Shown piece after piece: positions 1-7,052 of a stretch of 9,788 bases of DNA. Both the position numbers and the translations under genes were made by a program. The stretch is from DATLFP01 sp035540955. Its GTDB lineage: Bacteria; Actinomycetota; Acidimicrobiia; Acidimicrobiales; CADCSY01. The notes below the pieces were generated by a model, which saw only the letters and a list, made by a program, of their open reading frames with translations, made no database searches and was not told where the DNA came from. The stretch covers positions 1 through 9,788 of the forward strand of contig DATLFP010000018.1 of the NCBI GenBank assembly GCA_035540955.1, read 5' to 3'. Within the stretch, counting starts at the first letter, position 1. Every line of letters begins with the position of its first letter.

Positions 1-150
1 GAGGTCAGCGACGACGGGCTGCGCGCCTTCCTCGCCGAACGCCTCGTGCAGTACAAGATCCCCCGCAGCTTCGAGCGGGTCAGCGAGTTCGTCCGCGACG
101 ACGCCGGCAAGGTCCGCCGCAGCGCCCTCGTCGACGAGCGCGCTCCCTGA
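1..150 (+). CDS. Acyl-CoA synthetase / AMP-dependent ligase, C-terminal fragment
   Basis: The reading frame is open from base 1 and ends at TGA 148-150, leaving 49 residues; the start lies outside the window. The fragment reads like the extreme C-terminal lid of the ANL (acyl-CoA synthetase/NRPS adenylation) superfamily. A helix is followed by YKIPRSF at residues 18-24, then DDAGKVRRSAL at 33-43. In this family that lysine (here K37, in the GKVRR context of the A10 motif) contacts the acyl-adenylate during the first half reaction, in which a carboxylate is activated with ATP before transfer to CoA. Such enzymes are cytoplasmic. The main adenylate-forming core is missing, so the substrate (fatty, aromatic or other acid) cannot be told. 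It converges on the DJ-1-like gene across a strong hairpin. The family call is fairly safe; the substrate is unknown. Confidence 0.75.
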   Translation, partial: EVSDDGLRAFLAERLVQYKIPRSFERVSEFVRDDAGKVRRSALVDERAP

Positions 151-166
151 CCCACCCTCCTTCGTT

Positions 167-209
167 TGGGCGGTGATCGCGCCGCGGGGCGCGGCGATGT
201 CACCGCCCA
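167..209. terminator. Strong hairpin between convergent genes, probable bidirectional terminator
   Basis: A perfect 10-bp outer stem pairs TGGGCGGTGA (167-176) with TCACCGCCCA (200-209). It continues inward as TCGC/GCGA (177-180 with 194-197, TG bulge) and CGCG/CGCG (183-186 with 190-193, GC bulge) around a GGG loop. It lies in the 74-bp gap between the ligase stop (150) and the stop of the convergent DJ-1-like gene (225-227), where a shared terminator is expected. There is no T-tract on either side, so a classical intrinsic terminator is not proven. A second, smaller hairpin follows at 215-231 (GGGCTG/CAGCCC) and overlaps the DJ-1-like stop codon. Confidence 0.6.
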
Positions 210-224
210 GAGCCGGGCTGCGGC

Positions 225-863
225 TCAGCCCTGGAGGAGGTGGCGGCTGTTGCCGCGGAGCAGCTCGACGAGGTGGGCGGGAGCCTTCGCGGGCGAGCCG
301 GCGTCGAAGGTCGGTTGGGGGTCGTACTCGATCCCGAGCTGGATGGCCTGGGCGACGTCGTCTCCCGCGATCCTCGCCGCCAGCACGAGCGCCATGTCGA
401 TGCCGGCCGACACCCCGGCGGCGGTGATGATCGTGCCCTGCTCGACGACCCGCTCCGGCGTCGGCTCGGCGCCGTACTGCCGGAGGACGTCGAGGGCGAG
501 CCAGTGCGACGTGGCCCGCTTGCCCTCGAGCAGGCCGGCGGCGGCGAGGAGCAGCGACCCGGTGCACACCGAGGTCGTCCACTGCGCGGTCTCGTGCGCG
601 GTGCGCAGCCACGAGAGCAACGCCTCGTCGTCCATGTGGTCGCTCTGGCCTGGGCCGCCGGGCACCACCACGACCTCGGGTGCCGGCAGGTCGGCGAGGG
701 CACGGTCGGCAACCAGGGTCAGCATGCGCGAGTCGGCCCGCACGGGGCCGGCCTCGACGGCGACGAAGGTGACGGTGGCGCCAGGCAGGTTGCGCAGCAC
801 CTCGTAGGGCCCCACGGCGTCGAGGGCGGTGAACCGGTCGTAGAGCACGATGGCGATGTCCAC
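225..863 (-). CDS. DJ-1/PfpI-family protein, isonitrile hydratase-like
   Basis: A 212-residue single-domain DJ-1/PfpI (class I glutamine amidotransferase-like) protein, close to the usual length for stand-alone members. Visible marks are the N-terminal strand DIAIVLYDRFTALDAVGPYE (Asp at 15), VVVVPGG near 64-70, and the nucleophile elbow SVCTGSLLLAAAGLL with Cys at 100. Further on are an SHW motif and ITAAGVSAGIDMAL near 146-159. Pseudomonas isonitrile hydratase, which hydrates isonitriles to N-substituted formamides, has a Cys and an N-terminal Asp at equivalent positions, so that subgroup is the best match. The reaction itself is inferred. I chose GTG 863-861 because AGGG lies about 8 nt upstream; GTG 872 would add three residues. 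No AraC-type DNA-binding domain is attached, so it is not a ThiJ-AraC regulator. It is divergent from the esterase gene, and the protein is predicted cytoplasmic. Confidence 0.8.
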   Translation of the reverse strand: MDIAIVLYDRFTALDAVGPYEVLRNLPGATVTFVAVEAGPVRADSRMLTLVADRALADLPAPEVVVVPGGPGQSDHMDDEALLSWLRTAHETAQWTTSVCTGSLLLAAAGLLEGKRATSHWLALDVLRQYGAEPTPERVVEQGTIITAAGVSAGIDMALVLAARIAGDDVAQAIQLGIEYDPQPTFDAGSPAKAPAHLVELLRGNSRHLLQG

Positions 864-874
864 GGCGCTCACCC

Positions 875-899
875 TGGCGCGTCCGGCGGGTCCGCGCCA
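875..899. promoter_or_regulatory. Inverted repeat in the divergent promoter region
   Basis: TGGCGCG (875-881) and CGCGCCA (893-899) form a perfect 7-bp dyad with an 11-bp spacer. The dyad sits in the 76-bp interval between two divergent starts, GTG 863 (-) and GTG 940 (+), immediately upstream of the DJ-1-like start. A dyad with this spacing could be an operator, or a hairpin in the 5' leader of the - strand transcript. In DNA this GC-rich, a 7-bp dyad can also arise by chance. I could not identify convincing -35/-10 boxes for either direction. Confidence 0.3.
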
Positions 900-939
900 C
901 CCCGCTCGCCCAGACGGGACCTGTGCCGTTCGGATTACC

Positions 940-1998
940 GTGACGGCCGTGGAGACAACGAACAAGATCGCCGCCGACCCGAGGATCGACCCGAGGATCA
1001 AGGCGGTGATGGGCGCGTTCCCGGCGGGGATGCCGCTCGGGGACGTCGAGAGCCGGGACCAGCTGCTCGCCGAGGCGGCGACCGAGGCAGCGGTCGCCCA
1101 GCGGGAGGTGCTCACCGCCTTCCTCGGCATGTGCGACACCGAGGAGATCGCGTCCTCGGCCGGCCTGACGGTGAGCGAGCACCGCGTCGTGTCCGAGCCC
1201 GACGGCAACAAGATCAACATCCGCTTCATCCGGCCCGAGGGCGACGACGTGCTGCCGTGCGTGTACTACATCCACGGCGGTGGCATGCAGTCCATGTCGT
1301 GCTACGACGGCAACTACCGCGCGTGGGGCCGCATCATCGCCGCCCAGGGCGTCGCCGTGGCCATGGTCGACTTCCGCAACGCCCTCACGCCGTCGTCGGT
1401 CGAGGAGGTGGCGCCGTTCCCGGCCGGACTCAACGACTGCGTGTCGGGGCTCAAATGGGTGGCGGCCAACGCCGCCGACCTGCACATCGACCCCGCTCGC
1501 ATCGTGGTGGCCGGCGAGAGCGGCGGCGGCAACCTCACCCTCGCGACGGGGCTCCGGCTCAAGCGGGACGGCGACCTCGGCCTGATCGCCGGTCTCTACG
1601 CCCTGTGCCCCTACATCGCCGGGGAGTGGCCGCTCGCCGAGAACCCGTCGTCGGAGGAGAACAACGGCATCCTCCTCGAGCTGCACAACAACCGCGGTCG
1701 GATCGGCTACGGCATCGAGGCGTGGGACGCCCGCGACCCATTGGCGTGGCCGGGTCTCGCGACCGAGGACGACGTCGCCGGCCTCGTCCCGACCGTCATC
1801 AGCGTGAACGAGTGCGATCCGCTGCGCGACGAGGGCGTCGGGTTCTACCGCCTGTTGCTGCGGGCCGGCGTGCCCGCGCGGTGCCGGCAGGTCATGGGGA
1901 CGATCCACGGCACCGAGATCTTCCCCATGCTGTGCCCTGACGTCAGCCGCGAGACGGCCGCCAGCATCGCCGACTTCGCCCGCACCGGCGGATCCTGA
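940..1998 (+). CDS. Alpha/beta-hydrolase fold-3 esterase/lipase (HSL, family IV type)
   Basis: A 352-residue alpha/beta-hydrolase, within the usual range for hormone-sensitive-lipase-like esterases. The diagnostic elements are in order: HGGG oxyanion-hole motif at residues 112-115, nucleophile elbow GESGGG with Ser194, acid Asp293 in NECDPLRDEG, and His323 in GTIHGTE. The catalytic triad is therefore complete. The protein should hydrolyse ester bonds of short- or medium-chain or aryl esters; the substrate is not determinable. There is no signal peptide, so it should be cytoplasmic. I chose GTG 940 because the sequence from VETTNKIAADPRIDPRIK on looks like the family's N-terminal cap, whereas the extension back to ATG 850 would run across the divergent promoter and into the DJ-1-like gene. 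GTG 949 is an alternative. No clear Shine-Dalgarno is visible, so the start is uncertain. The MaoC-like gene begins 11 nt after the stop, indicating an operon. Confidence 0.88.
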   Translation: MTAVETTNKIAADPRIDPRIKAVMGAFPAGMPLGDVESRDQLLAEAATEAAVAQREVLTAFLGMCDTEEIASSAGLTVSEHRVVSEPDGNKINIRFIRPEGDDVLPCVYYIHGGGMQSMSCYDGNYRAWGRIIAAQGVAVAMVDFRNALTPSSVEEVAPFPAGLNDCVSGLKWVAANAADLHIDPARIVVAGESGGGNLTLATGLRLKRDGDLGLIAGLYALCPYIAGEWPLAENPSSEENNGILLELHNNRGRIGYGIEAWDARDPLAWPGLATEDDVAGLVPTVISVNECDPLRDEGVGFYRLLLRAGVPARCRQVMGTIHGTEIFPMLCPDVSRETAASIADFARTGGS

Positions 1999-2009
1999 GC
2001 GGGGGTGTG

Positions 2010-2855
2010 ATGCGGATCGTCGGCGAGTACCGCGAGTCGATCAACGCCGCCAACCACGAGGGCGGCGGCATCCACGACGACACCGTGGCGACGAAGCTGG
2101 GCTTCCGGGGCGGCACCGTGGCCGGCTCGATCCACCTCGACCTGTTCCCCCCGCTCCTGCTGGAGGCGTTCGGCAAGGACTGGTTCGAGACCGGCTCGCT
2201 GTCGATCGACTTCAAGAACGCCACCGTGAGCCGGGAACCGGTGCGGGCCGGCCTCGATGGCGACGTCAGCACCGGCCAGGTGCGGGCGTGGATCGAGCGC
2301 GACGACGGGATGCTCGTGGGGGAGGGCACCGCCGCCGTGGGTTCGCCCGATGCGCCGACCGCCCTCCGGGCGCGTGACCTCGCCGCCCATCCCGCCGAGT
2401 CGCCCCGCATCCTGGCCGGCCTCGCCGCCGGCGACGAGATCCCGACCTCGCGCCATCATGTCGGCGTCACGCGTCAGGAGATGCTGCTCGACAACGCCCT
2501 CGTCACCGAGCCGCTCGACTGGTACCGCGGCGACTCGCCGTGGGGCGGCGCCGTCGTCGCTCCTCAGCAGCTGGTCCACGTGCTCTACACCGCGGCCGTC
2601 GCCCACATCGGGCCGATCGTGGCGGAGACCGGCGGCGGCGTCGGCCTGTTCGGCGCCATCGAGATCGCCAACCTCGACGGTCCGTTGCAGCTCGACCGTC
2701 CGTACGACTTCGGTGGGCGCATCCTCGCCATCGGCGAGAGCCCGAGGACCGAGTACACGTGGTTCGAGGTCACGGCGTCCGATGACGCCACGCCGGTGTC
2801 GTGCATGCTCATGCAGCTGCGATGGATGAAGGCGAGCTCGCCGCTCTACGCCTGA
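2010..2855 (+). CDS. MaoC/hot-dog-like protein
   Basis: About 281 residues. The N-terminal part (IHDDTVATKLGFRGGTVAGSIHLDLFPP, roughly 21-48) has the layout of the MaoC/hydratase-2 active-site loop and hot-dog helix. A second region (GGAVVAPQQLVHVLYTAAVAHIG and the strand-rich segment after it) could be a second hot-dog, making a double-hot-dog protein. In classical (R)-enoyl-CoA hydratases the motif is D-x-N-P-[IL]-H. Here the aligned stretch appears to be E-G-G-G-I-H (Glu17, His22), so dehydratase activity should not be assumed; binding or a thioesterase-like role are alternatives. ATG 2010 is chosen because GGGGG at 2001-2005 sits 4 nt upstream; GTG 2007 would add one residue. It lies 11 nt downstream of the esterase, in the same direction and probably in the same transcript, with a ligase gene nearby. 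This suggests acyl-CoA or ester metabolism, but that is inference. Confidence 0.6.
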   Translation: MRIVGEYRESINAANHEGGGIHDDTVATKLGFRGGTVAGSIHLDLFPPLLLEAFGKDWFETGSLSIDFKNATVSREPVRAGLDGDVSTGQVRAWIERDDGMLVGEGTAAVGSPDAPTALRARDLAAHPAESPRILAGLAAGDEIPTSRHHVGVTRQEMLLDNALVTEPLDWYRGDSPWGGAVVAPQQLVHVLYTAAVAHIGPIVAETGGGVGLFGAIEIANLDGPLQLDRPYDFGGRILAIGESPRTEYTWFEVTASDDATPVSCMLMQLRWMKASSPLYA

Positions 2856-2878
2856 CCCCTCGGCGCCGGGAGGTGGGG
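2856..2878. terminator. Weak hairpin in the 31-bp gap between convergent genes
   Basis: CCTC (2858-2861) can pair with GAGG (2870-2873) around an 8-nt loop. Two further C-G pairs are possible beyond a T bulge. The position, between the MaoC-like stop (2855) and the TadC stop (2887), is where both transcripts must end. The stem is short and has no T-tract, so this is only a candidate. Confidence 0.22.
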
Positions 2879-2886
2879 ATGGGGCC

Positions 2887-3798
2887 TCAGCCGCCGACCC
2901 CGGACTCCATCAGGCGCATCACCGCCGGCCCGAGGACGACGATGAACAGCGCCGGGAGGATGCACAGCACGAGCGGGAGCACGACCTTCACGGGGATCTT
3001 CATCGCGTGCTCCTCGGCCCGCTGGCGTCGCCGATCCCGTAGCTCACCGGCCTGGACCCGGAGCACGTTGGCGATCGGCACGCCGTAGCGCTCCGACTGC
3101 TGGATCGCGCTCACCAACCGGTGCAGCTCGGGCAGCTCCATCCTCTTGGCGAGGTTGCCCAGCGCGTCGGCCCTCGGCACGCCGAGCTGGATGTCCTGGA
3201 GGGTGCGGTTCACCTCGTCGGCGAGCGGACCCTCCCCACCGGAGACGGCCCGGGCGAGCGCCGCCTCGAAGCCGAGTCCGGCCTCGACGGCGATGGTCAC
3301 CTGGTCGATGGTGTCGGGCAGCGCACGGCGGACCGTCTCGATCCGGGCCGTGGCGCGATCGCGCAGGATCACGTCGGGCAGGAACCAGCCGCCGGCCATG
3401 AGCAGCCCGGCGAGCACGAACATGGCGAGGCTGGGCGCTACCGCGAGCCGGAGGACTCCTGCCACACCGCCCACGCCGAGCAGGAGCAGCTTCGCCGCGA
3501 AGAAGCGCTCGATCGGCCACGCCAACCCGGCGGCCGCCAACCGTTGCTCGACTCGATCGACCGCGCTCGCGGGTGACGCCCACCGGCTCACGGTGGCCAG
3601 CAGTGCGACGATTGGCGCGGTCAGCCGCGCGGAACCCTCGGGCTGCAGCTCGAGATCCCGAAGGTCGGTCGGCCGCGCCCCCCGACGGAGCGCGACGCTC
3701 GGGTCGATCCCGAGGCGCTGGGGACCGCTCACCGCCCACCACGCGACCGGGATCGCGGTCGCGACCAGGGCTGCTCCGACGATCGGCAGCATCGACAT
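2887..3798 (-). CDS. tadC: Tad pilus inner-membrane platform protein TadC (T2SS F domain)
   Basis: A 303-residue integral membrane protein with a type II secretion system F (T2SSF) domain at roughly 160-285, beginning LPDTIDQVTIAVEAGLGFEAAL. TadC proteins pair with TadB to form the cytoplasmic-membrane platform on which the ATPase TadA drives pilin polymerisation. Hydrophobic segments are visible near 4-22, 100-120, 122-141 and 268-292, the usual N-terminal anchor, middle pair and C-terminal helix. Its length is normal for TadC, with none of the extra domains seen in the upstream TadB partner. The ATG at 3798 is supported by a perfect AGGAGG (3808-3803) only 4 nt upstream. It starts 12 nt after the TadB stop and is the last gene of the operon here, followed by a convergent + strand gene. 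I am confident of the family; TadC rather than TadB follows from gene order. Confidence 0.9.
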   Translation of the reverse strand: MSMLPIVGAALVATAIPVAWWAVSGPQRLGIDPSVALRRGARPTDLRDLELQPEGSARLTAPIVALLATVSRWASPASAVDRVEQRLAAAGLAWPIERFFAAKLLLLGVGGVAGVLRLAVAPSLAMFVLAGLLMAGGWFLPDVILRDRATARIETVRRALPDTIDQVTIAVEAGLGFEAALARAVSGGEGPLADEVNRTLQDIQLGVPRADALGNLAKRMELPELHRLVSAIQQSERYGVPIANVLRVQAGELRDRRRQRAEEHAMKIPVKVVLPLVLCILPALFIVVLGPAVMRLMESGVGG

Positions 3799-3810
3799 GG
3801 TCCCTCCTCG

Positions 3811-5691
3811 TCAGTACACGGGGCGCGCGATGTGGCGGAGCCACACCACGCCCGCCGCCATGAGGGCGCCGGCGGTCGCGAGCAGCGCCACGCCGGTGCG
3901 GTTGCCCACCAGATCGCTGAGGTAGCCCGGGTTCAGGAGTGCCATCACGGCCAGCAGCCCGGGGGGCAGGAGGCCGAGGATCAGCGCCGAGACCCGTCCC
4001 TCGGCGCTCAGCGCCGCCACCTGGCGGCGGAGGTGGGCCCGGGCCCGAACCGTCTCGGCGACCCGGTCGAGCACGGAGGCGAGATCCCCACCCACCTCGC
4101 GGTGGATGCGGATCGCTTGCACTGCCCAGCGGAAGTCCTCGTGGCCGGTGCGATCGGCGGCGCCCTCGAGGGCGTCGGCGAGGTCGCGACCCAGCCGCAC
4201 CTCGGTGGTCACGCGGCGGAGCTCGTCGCCGGCGGGTGCGGGCAGCTCCCGTGCAGCAAGGTCGACGGCCTGCACCAGGCCGTATCCGGCCCGGAGGCTG
4301 CCACCGAGGAGCTGGAGGACATCCTCGACCTGTTCGCCGAAGCCGGCCCGCCGTCGGCTCCGGAGCACGAGCACGATGCCGACGCCGGCGAGGGCGGTGG
4401 CCACCGCGCCCACCGGGGCCAGCAGGGGCCCACCGACCAGGCCGGCGAGGGCGCCGCCGGTGAACCACGCCGTGGCGAGCACGACCAGCGCCTCGCCGGC
4501 CCGGAGGTTGATGCCGGCCTGCTCGAGCATCGCTTCGACCCCCCGCCGATGGCCGCGCCGCTCGAGACCGTGCTCGGCGGCGGCGGTGGCCCGATCAGCC
4601 AGTGCGCTGATGCGCCGCCAGAGGCCTCGCTCCTCGGGTGCCCGGCGGGCGGCGAGACGGACGGGCGTCCCTCCCGCGAGCAGCAGGCCGAGGGCGAGCG
4701 CCATCGACGCGAACAGGGCGGCGGCGCCGATGGCGAGCAGACGCCCGTCACCGCGGCGCGGCTCGAGCGGCTGGCTGCGAGCGATGGGGGGTGCCGCCGT
4801 CGTCGATCCACCGCTCGCGGTCGCTGCCGGGTAGGCGAGTCGTGTGGTCACCGACGACCCCGCGACGCTCACGACGACGTCGGTGGGGCCGTGGGAGTCG
4901 GATCGGTAGGTGAGCCGATAGCGACCGGCGAGGTCGCCGGTCACGGCGCGGAACGCGTCGTCGAGAGCGGCAGGGTCCTCGGCTCGCACGACCCGTCCAC
5001 CGGTGCCGTCGACGAGGCGGTCGAGGGCGGCGCGATCACTCTCGGGCGTGGAGAGCGACACGGCCCACAGCGCGGTGTCGGCACTCCCGATCGACGACCG
5101 GGCAACATCGCTGGAGACGGCGCTCGCCGTGTCGCCCCCATCCGAGAGCAGAACCACCGCGCGACGACCGGTCGATCCCTCGAAGAGGCCGGCGGCGACG
5201 ACGACGGCGTCGTAGAGCGCCGTCTCGCCGGCCGGGGTCATCGTGGCCAGCGCGGCGCGCGCCACGTCGCGGTCGGTCGTGAAGGGCAAGACCACCGACG
5301 CCGTCGGCCCGAAGCCGAGGATCGCGACGCTCGTGTCCGGCCGCAGCCGATCCACGAACGCGGCGGCCGCAGACCGGGCGGCGGCGAGGGCCTCGCCCTG
5401 CATGCTGCCGGAGGTGTCGATGGCGAGCACGACGTCGAGTCGCTGGTCGAGCCGTTCGACGGCGACGTCGAGGCGGCGTCCGTGCTCGACGACCGCGAAG
5501 GCCTCGGCGGGGAGGTCGGCGTCGGTGGCCAGCGACGGTCCGGCGAGGACGAGCGTGACGGCCGGATGCGCGGAGAGGTCCTGTTCGACGACGGCGAGGT
5601 CGTCGGCGGCAACCGAGGTCCCGGCAACGGCGACACCGGCGGCAACGGTCGCGGCGAGGAGGAGGCCGACGCGCCGCTGCCGCCGGGTCAC
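3811..5691 (-). CDS. tadB: Fusion of a secreted von Willebrand factor A domain to TadB (T2SS F domain)
   Basis: A 626-residue protein, about twice the length of a plain TadB. Residues 1-29 look like a Sec signal peptide (RRQRR, then a hydrophobic core, then an Ala-rich region). A vWA domain covers about 85-255 with a complete MIDAS metal site: DTSGS at 92-96, Thr157 in GETALYD, and Asp184 in LLSDGGD. A beta-rich segment and a Thr/Ser/Pro linker follow. Membrane helices lie near 317-340, 399-420 and 424-444. The T2SSF domain is at about 453-578 (VEDVLQLLGGSLRAGYGLVQA), with terminal helices near 565-585 and 598-616. The predicted topology places vWA outside the membrane and the F domain in the cytoplasm, joined to the TadA/TadC platform. 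GTG 5691 overlaps the TadA stop by GTGA, with GGAGGG 4 nt upstream. The single frame is continuous through both domains, so the fusion is not a frameshift artefact. The vWA role (adhesion, pilin capture or sensing) is inference. Confidence 0.9.
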   Translation of the reverse strand: MTRRQRRVGLLLAATVAAGVAVAGTSVAADDLAVVEQDLSAHPAVTLVLAGPSLATDADLPAEAFAVVEHGRRLDVAVERLDQRLDVVLAIDTSGSMQGEALAAARSAAAAFVDRLRPDTSVAILGFGPTASVVLPFTTDRDVARAALATMTPAGETALYDAVVVAAGLFEGSTGRRAVVLLSDGGDTASAVSSDVARSSIGSADTALWAVSLSTPESDRAALDRLVDGTGGRVVRAEDPAALDDAFRAVTGDLAGRYRLTYRSDSHGPTDVVVSVAGSSVTTRLAYPAATASGGSTTAAPPIARSQPLEPRRGDGRLLAIGAAALFASMALALGLLLAGGTPVRLAARRAPEERGLWRRISALADRATAAAEHGLERRGHRRGVEAMLEQAGINLRAGEALVVLATAWFTGGALAGLVGGPLLAPVGAVATALAGVGIVLVLRSRRRAGFGEQVEDVLQLLGGSLRAGYGLVQAVDLAARELPAPAGDELRRVTTEVRLGRDLADALEGAADRTGHEDFRWAVQAIRIHREVGGDLASVLDRVAETVRARAHLRRQVAALSAEGRVSALILGLLPPGLLAVMALLNPGYLSDLVGNRTGVALLATAGALMAAGVVWLRHIARPVY

Positions 5692-7052
5692 CGTGCCCTC
5701 CGGAGGGGGAGGGGCGGGCCGAGCAGCTCGGCCGGGACGGTGACGCCCCGCTCGGCGAGCTTGTCGCCGAAGAGCGGTCTGATGCCGGTCGGGATCGCTC
5801 GTCCGAGGTGATGGCCCCGCTCATCGACGCCAGCGCTGTAGTCGAACAGGAAGATGTCCTGGAGGGTGATCACCTCGCCCTCCATGCCGACGACCTCGGT
5901 GACCTGGGTGACCCGCCGGGTGCCGTCGCGGAGGCGGGAGAGGTGGACGATGAGATCGATGGCCGAGCTCACCTGCTCGCGAACGGCGCGGGACGGGATC
6001 TCGAGGCCGGCCATCAGCACCATCGTCTCCACCCGGCTCAGCGCGTCCCGGGGTGAGTTGGCGTGGACGGTCGACAGGGAGCCCTCATGGCCGGTGTTCA
6101 TCGCCTGGAGCATGTCCAGGGCCTCGCCTCCCCTGACCTCACCGACGATGATGCGATCCGGTCGCATCCGGAGCGAGTTCCTGACGAGGTCCCTGATCTC
6201 GACCCGACCCCGGCCCTCGATGTTGGGCGGTCGGCTCTCGAGGCGGACGACGTGATCCTGCTGGAGCTGGAGCTCCACCGCATCCTCGATGGTGACGATG
6301 CGCTCGTCGGGCGGGATGAACGACGACAGCACGTTGAGCAGCGTGGTCTTGCCGGTGCCGGTGCCGCCGCTCACGAGCACGTTCAGCTTGCCCTCGACGC
6401 ACCGGGACAGGAGCTCGGCCATCTGGGCGGTGAGCGTGCCGAAGCCGACGAGGTCATCGACCCCCCACCGCTCGTGCGCGAACTTCCGGATCGTCAGGAT
6501 CGGACCGTCGACGGAGAGCGGCGGGATGATGGCGTTCACGCGGGAGCCGTCCGGCAGCCGGGCATCGACCATCGGCGAGGACTCGTCGATGCGACGGCCC
6601 ACGGCGGCGACGATGCGGTCGATCACGTGGCGGAGGTGCTCCTCGGCGGCGAACCGCACATCGGTCCGGTGGAGGATCCCGCCCCGCTCGATGTAGACGT
6701 TGGAGAGTCCGTTCACCATCACCTCGGTGACGGTCGGGTCGTTGAGGAAGCGCTCGATGGGCCCGTAACCGAGAACGTCGTCGGTGACCTCGGCAAGGAG
6801 TCGGGACCGTTCGGACGCCGAGAGCGGCGCCTTCTCCGTTGCCAGCGCTCTGCTCACCTCGTCCCGAACGACGGTGCGCAGCTGGTCTTCGGACATGGAC
6901 GGGTCGTACAGCCGGGACCCGAGGTGCACGTAGAGGGCGTCCTGCACTCGGTGCTTCAGCGCCATCACGGGATCGGCGGTGACCAGCGGTTGCGGGACGG
7001 CGGTCGTCTGCTGGTCGGCGGCCTGCTGGCGAATCCGATCACTGAGCTTCAT
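5688..7052 (-). CDS. tadA: Tad pilus assembly ATPase TadA/CpaF
   Basis: A 454-residue member of the GspE/VirB11-type secretion ATPase superfamily, CpaF/TadA branch, cytoplasmic and normally hexameric. An N-terminal domain containing LGYGPIERFLNDPTVTEVMVNG (93-114) is followed by the RecA-like core. Visible in order are Walker A GGTGTGKT at 229-236, the Asp box IVTIEDAVEL at 252-261, a Walker B-type segment RIIVGEVRGGEAL at 300-311 with Glu305, and the His box TGHEGSLSTVHAN at 320-332. All ATPase motifs are intact. It would power pilin polymerisation through TadB and TadC, encoded directly downstream. The ATG at 7052 overlaps the TadZ/CpaE stop by ATGA, with GGAGG (7065-7061) 8 nt upstream inside the preceding gene, indicating coupled translation. 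The length is typical for the family. Confidence 0.96.
   Translation of the reverse strand: MKLSDRIRQQAADQQTTAVPQPLVTADPVMALKHRVQDALYVHLGSRLYDPSMSEDQLRTVVRDEVSRALATEKAPLSASERSRLLAEVTDDVLGYGPIERFLNDPTVTEVMVNGLSNVYIERGGILHRTDVRFAAEEHLRHVIDRIVAAVGRRIDESSPMVDARLPDGSRVNAIIPPLSVDGPILTIRKFAHERWGVDDLVGFGTLTAQMAELLSRCVEGKLNVLVSGGTGTGKTTLLNVLSSFIPPDERIVTIEDAVELQLQQDHVVRLESRPPNIEGRGRVEIRDLVRNSLRMRPDRIIVGEVRGGEALDMLQAMNTGHEGSLSTVHANSPRDALSRVETMVLMAGLEIPSRAVREQVSSAIDLIVHLSRLRDGTRRVTQVTEVVGMEGEVITLQDIFLFDYSAGVDERGHHLGRAIPTGIRPLFGDKLAERGVTVPAELLGPPLPLRRAR

Noticed and set aside
864..1229. N-terminal extension of the DJ-1-like frame on - up to 1229
   Set aside because: It would run antisense through the esterase gene's coding region. 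The DJ-1 fold starts at DIAIVLYD, which GTG 863 matches with a Shine-Dalgarno.
240..1940. A 566-codon open frame on + across the DJ-1-like and esterase genes
   Set aside because: It is a Gly/Arg/Pro-rich shadow that spans two real genes and their promoter, with no recognisable motif.
3832..5811. A 659-codon open frame on + opposite the vWA-TadB gene
   Set aside because: It has low-complexity Gly/Arg/Glu/His-rich composition with no domain. It is the typical antisense shadow of a GC-rich gene, and the - strand frame has clear vWA and T2SSF motifs.
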